Shown piece after piece: positions 13,292 to 14,290 of a DNA stretch of 14,290 nt (its first letter is position 1; each line of letters starts with the position of its first letter). A program made the position numbers and the translations under genes. The notes under the pieces are model-generated. The model ran no database searches, was not told the origin of the DNA, and saw only the letters and a list, made by a program, of their open reading frames with translations. This stretch comes from an uncultured Collinsella sp. (GTDB lineage: Bacteria > Actinomycetota > Coriobacteriia > Coriobacteriales > Coriobacteriaceae), in contig CAKUGH010000041.1 in NCBI GenBank assembly GCA_934654605.1, positions 1 through 14,290 of the forward strand. The letters are read 5' to 3'.

Positions 13292-14076
13292 TCAAGATTA
13301 AGTCTGCAACGCAAATCGAGCAGATGAAGAAGGCAGGAGCGCTATCTAAGATGGCGCTCCGCCACGTTGGAGCCATGGTTCGTCCTGGTGTTTCGACTTT
13401 TGAGCTCGACCAGCTTGCGGAGCAGATTATCCGCATGCATGGTGGCACCCCGGCCTTTAAGGGTTATGGCGGGTTCCCCGGAACCATTTGCGCATCGATC
13501 AACGATGCCGTGGTTCACGGTATTCCCAACCCCGACATGATCCTGCGCGATGGCGATATCATCTCCATCGATACGGGAGCCGTTGTCGACGGTTGGGTGG
13601 GCGATAACGCCTGGACGTTTTTCGTCGGTACCCCCACGCCCGAGGCCAAGGCGCTGTGCGAGGTCACGCGCGATTGCCTTAAGGCTGCAATCGAGCAGGC
13701 TGTTCCCGGTAACCATATCGGGGACATCGGTTATGCCGTCCAGTCCCTCGCCGAGTCTCACGGCTATGGCGTGCTTCGCGATTATGTGGGGCACGGCATC
13801 GGTCGCGTGATGCACGAGGACCCCAACGTTCCGAATTACGGAAAGAAGGGGAGGGGCGTTCGCCTTCAGGCCGGTATGGTCATTGCCATCGAGCCGATGG
13901 TTACGATGGGTTCCAATCATGTGAGCACGGGCTCCGACGGTTGGATCGTCACGACCAACGACCACCTGCCCGCCGCGCACTACGAGAACACCGTCGCCAT
14001 CACCGATGACGGTCCGGTGATTCTCACCACCGACGCCCAGGGCGCTTGGTGCTCTTTGCAGGGCGGTGAAATGTAA
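13288..14076 (+). CDS. map: Methionine aminopeptidase type I
   Basis: A 262-residue cytosolic metalloprotease that removes the initiator methionine. All five metal ligands are visible: Asp95 (SIDTG), Asp106 (VGDNAWTF), His169 (GHGIG), Glu202 (IEPM) and Glu233 (YENTV). His77 (VHGIP) is the conserved active-site residue. Each is two residues before the E. coli position. There is no N-terminal zinc-finger extension. The ATG overlaps the adk stop by four bases; translational coupling replaces a clear ribosome binding site, although AAAGAGG (13271-13277) is present. Map is the last gene in the window; infA often comes next but would lie beyond the right edge. Confidence 0.97.
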   Translation: MIKIKSATQIEQMKKAGALSKMALRHVGAMVRPGVSTFELDQLAEQIIRMHGGTPAFKGYGGFPGTICASINDAVVHGIPNPDMILRDGDIISIDTGAVVDGWVGDNAWTFFVGTPTPEAKALCEVTRDCLKAAIEQAVPGNHIGDIGYAVQSLAESHGYGVLRDYVGHGIGRVMHEDPNVPNYGKKGRGVRLQAGMVIAIEPMVTMGSNHVSTGSDGWIVTTNDHLPAAHYENTVAITDDGPVILTTDAQGAWCSLQGGEM

Positions 14077-14087
14077 AAGTCGCCGCC

Positions 14088-14175
14088 CCCTGACGCCCAA
14101 CCTCGCCTTTCAATTTCGAAGGCATGACCCTAAGGTCTATGCCTTCTCATTTCAAGGCGATCTTGGGCATCAGGG
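14088..14175. repeat. Nested 88-bp palindrome after map, probable terminator region
   Basis: The outer arms pair 14088-14109 with 14154-14175 (CCCTGA, GCCCAA, TCGCCTT blocks with three mismatched positions). An internal loop of eight and seven bases follows, then an inner stem pairs 14118-14129 with 14134-14146 around CTAA with one bulged T. Alternatively each half folds alone, as GCCTT (14105-14109) with AAGGC (14119-14123) and GCCTT (14141-14145) with AAGGC (14154-14158). A third hairpin, GGGCGG (14061-14066) with CCGCCC (14083-14088), overlaps the map stop and shares one base with the outer stem. CTTTGTTTTA follows after six bases, so termination is plausible. Confidence 0.75.
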
Positions 14176-14187
14176 AACGGCTTTGTT

Positions 14188-14203
14188 TTACATTTCAATG
14201 TAA
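14188..14203. promoter_or_regulatory. Perfect inverted repeat TTACATT-TC-AATGTAA, possible operator
   Basis: Seven-base arms with a two-base spacer form a perfect palindrome about 37 bases upstream of the candidate promoter. Size and AT content are typical of an operator for a dimeric helix-turn-helix regulator. It could instead form a small RNA hairpin at the end of the map transcript. No regulator family is assigned. Confidence 0.4.
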
Positions 14204-14239
14204 CAAGTTCCACCAAGTTGTGGAGCCATTACGAAGATA

Positions 14240-14268
14240 TTACGATACGTGCATGCGTATTGTAGAAT
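14240..14268 (+). promoter_or_regulatory. Candidate promoter pointing out of the right edge, containing an inverted repeat
   Basis: TTACGA (14240-14245) and TAGAAT (14263-14268) are 17 bases apart. The -10 matches five of six positions, the -35 only three. Within it, TACGATACG (14241-14249) and CGTATTGTA (14256-14264) are inverted arms (eight of nine) around TGCATG, covering the -35 and touching the -10. The promoter would drive the gene after map, which in this operon type is often infA. Confidence 0.5.
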
Positions 14269-14290
14269 ACTCAATCGCTGTCGTTTTCTA

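Overview
The window reads as chromosome of a GC-rich, anaerobic, gut-type Actinomycetota of the class Coriobacteriia, most like Collinsella. This rests on codon style (GAG, AAG and CGC/CGT heavy), the zinc-type S14, the secY-adk-map order and the combination of selenium/molybdenum-hydroxylase accessory genes with purine-catabolic enzymes. The taxon is an inference made without a search.

Left part (1-7523), catabolic and cofactor block. It opens with the C-terminal end of a YgeY-type M20 hydrolase. Next come ygeW (knotted carbamoyltransferase) and arcC (carbamate kinase), closed by a clear terminator. A second unit holds mocA (MobA-like cytidylyltransferase) and hydA (dihydropyrimidinase/hydantoinase). 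Convergent to it is yqeC, and divergent from yqeC are yqeB and xdhC. In E. coli the same set (ygeW, ygeY, hyuA, yqeA, yqeB, yqeC, ygfJ) sits in one region, and it is tied by comparative genomics to selenium-dependent molybdenum hydroxylases and by work on gut bacteria to anaerobic purine/urate breakdown. Read together: hydantoinase and YgeY hydrolase open and trim ureido intermediates, YgeW is expected to yield carbamoyl phosphate, ArcC turns that into ATP, and MocA, YqeB, YqeC and XdhC mature the hydroxylase cofactor. No hydroxylase subunit, ygfK, ssnA or ygeX is inside the window.

Right part (7669-14076), the distal spc ribosomal operon: rplE, rpsN (zinc type), rpsH, rplF, rplR, rpsE, rpmD, rplO, secY, adk, map, all on +. 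It starts at rplE from its own promoter; rplN and rplX, which usually precede rplE, are absent and xdhC stands there instead.

The most unusual content is non-coding. Two 67-bp palindromic elements (4747-4813 and 7541-7607) share their outer arms, differ in their inner arms while keeping them self-complementary, lie in opposite orientation and bracket exactly yqeC-yqeB-xdhC. A nested 88-bp palindrome with two alternative folds follows map. The rplE leader and three ribosomal intercistronic gaps carry strong hairpins. Two inverted repeats lie upstream of and inside a promoter that points out of the right edge. No tRNA, rRNA, CRISPR array, transposase or integrase was seen.
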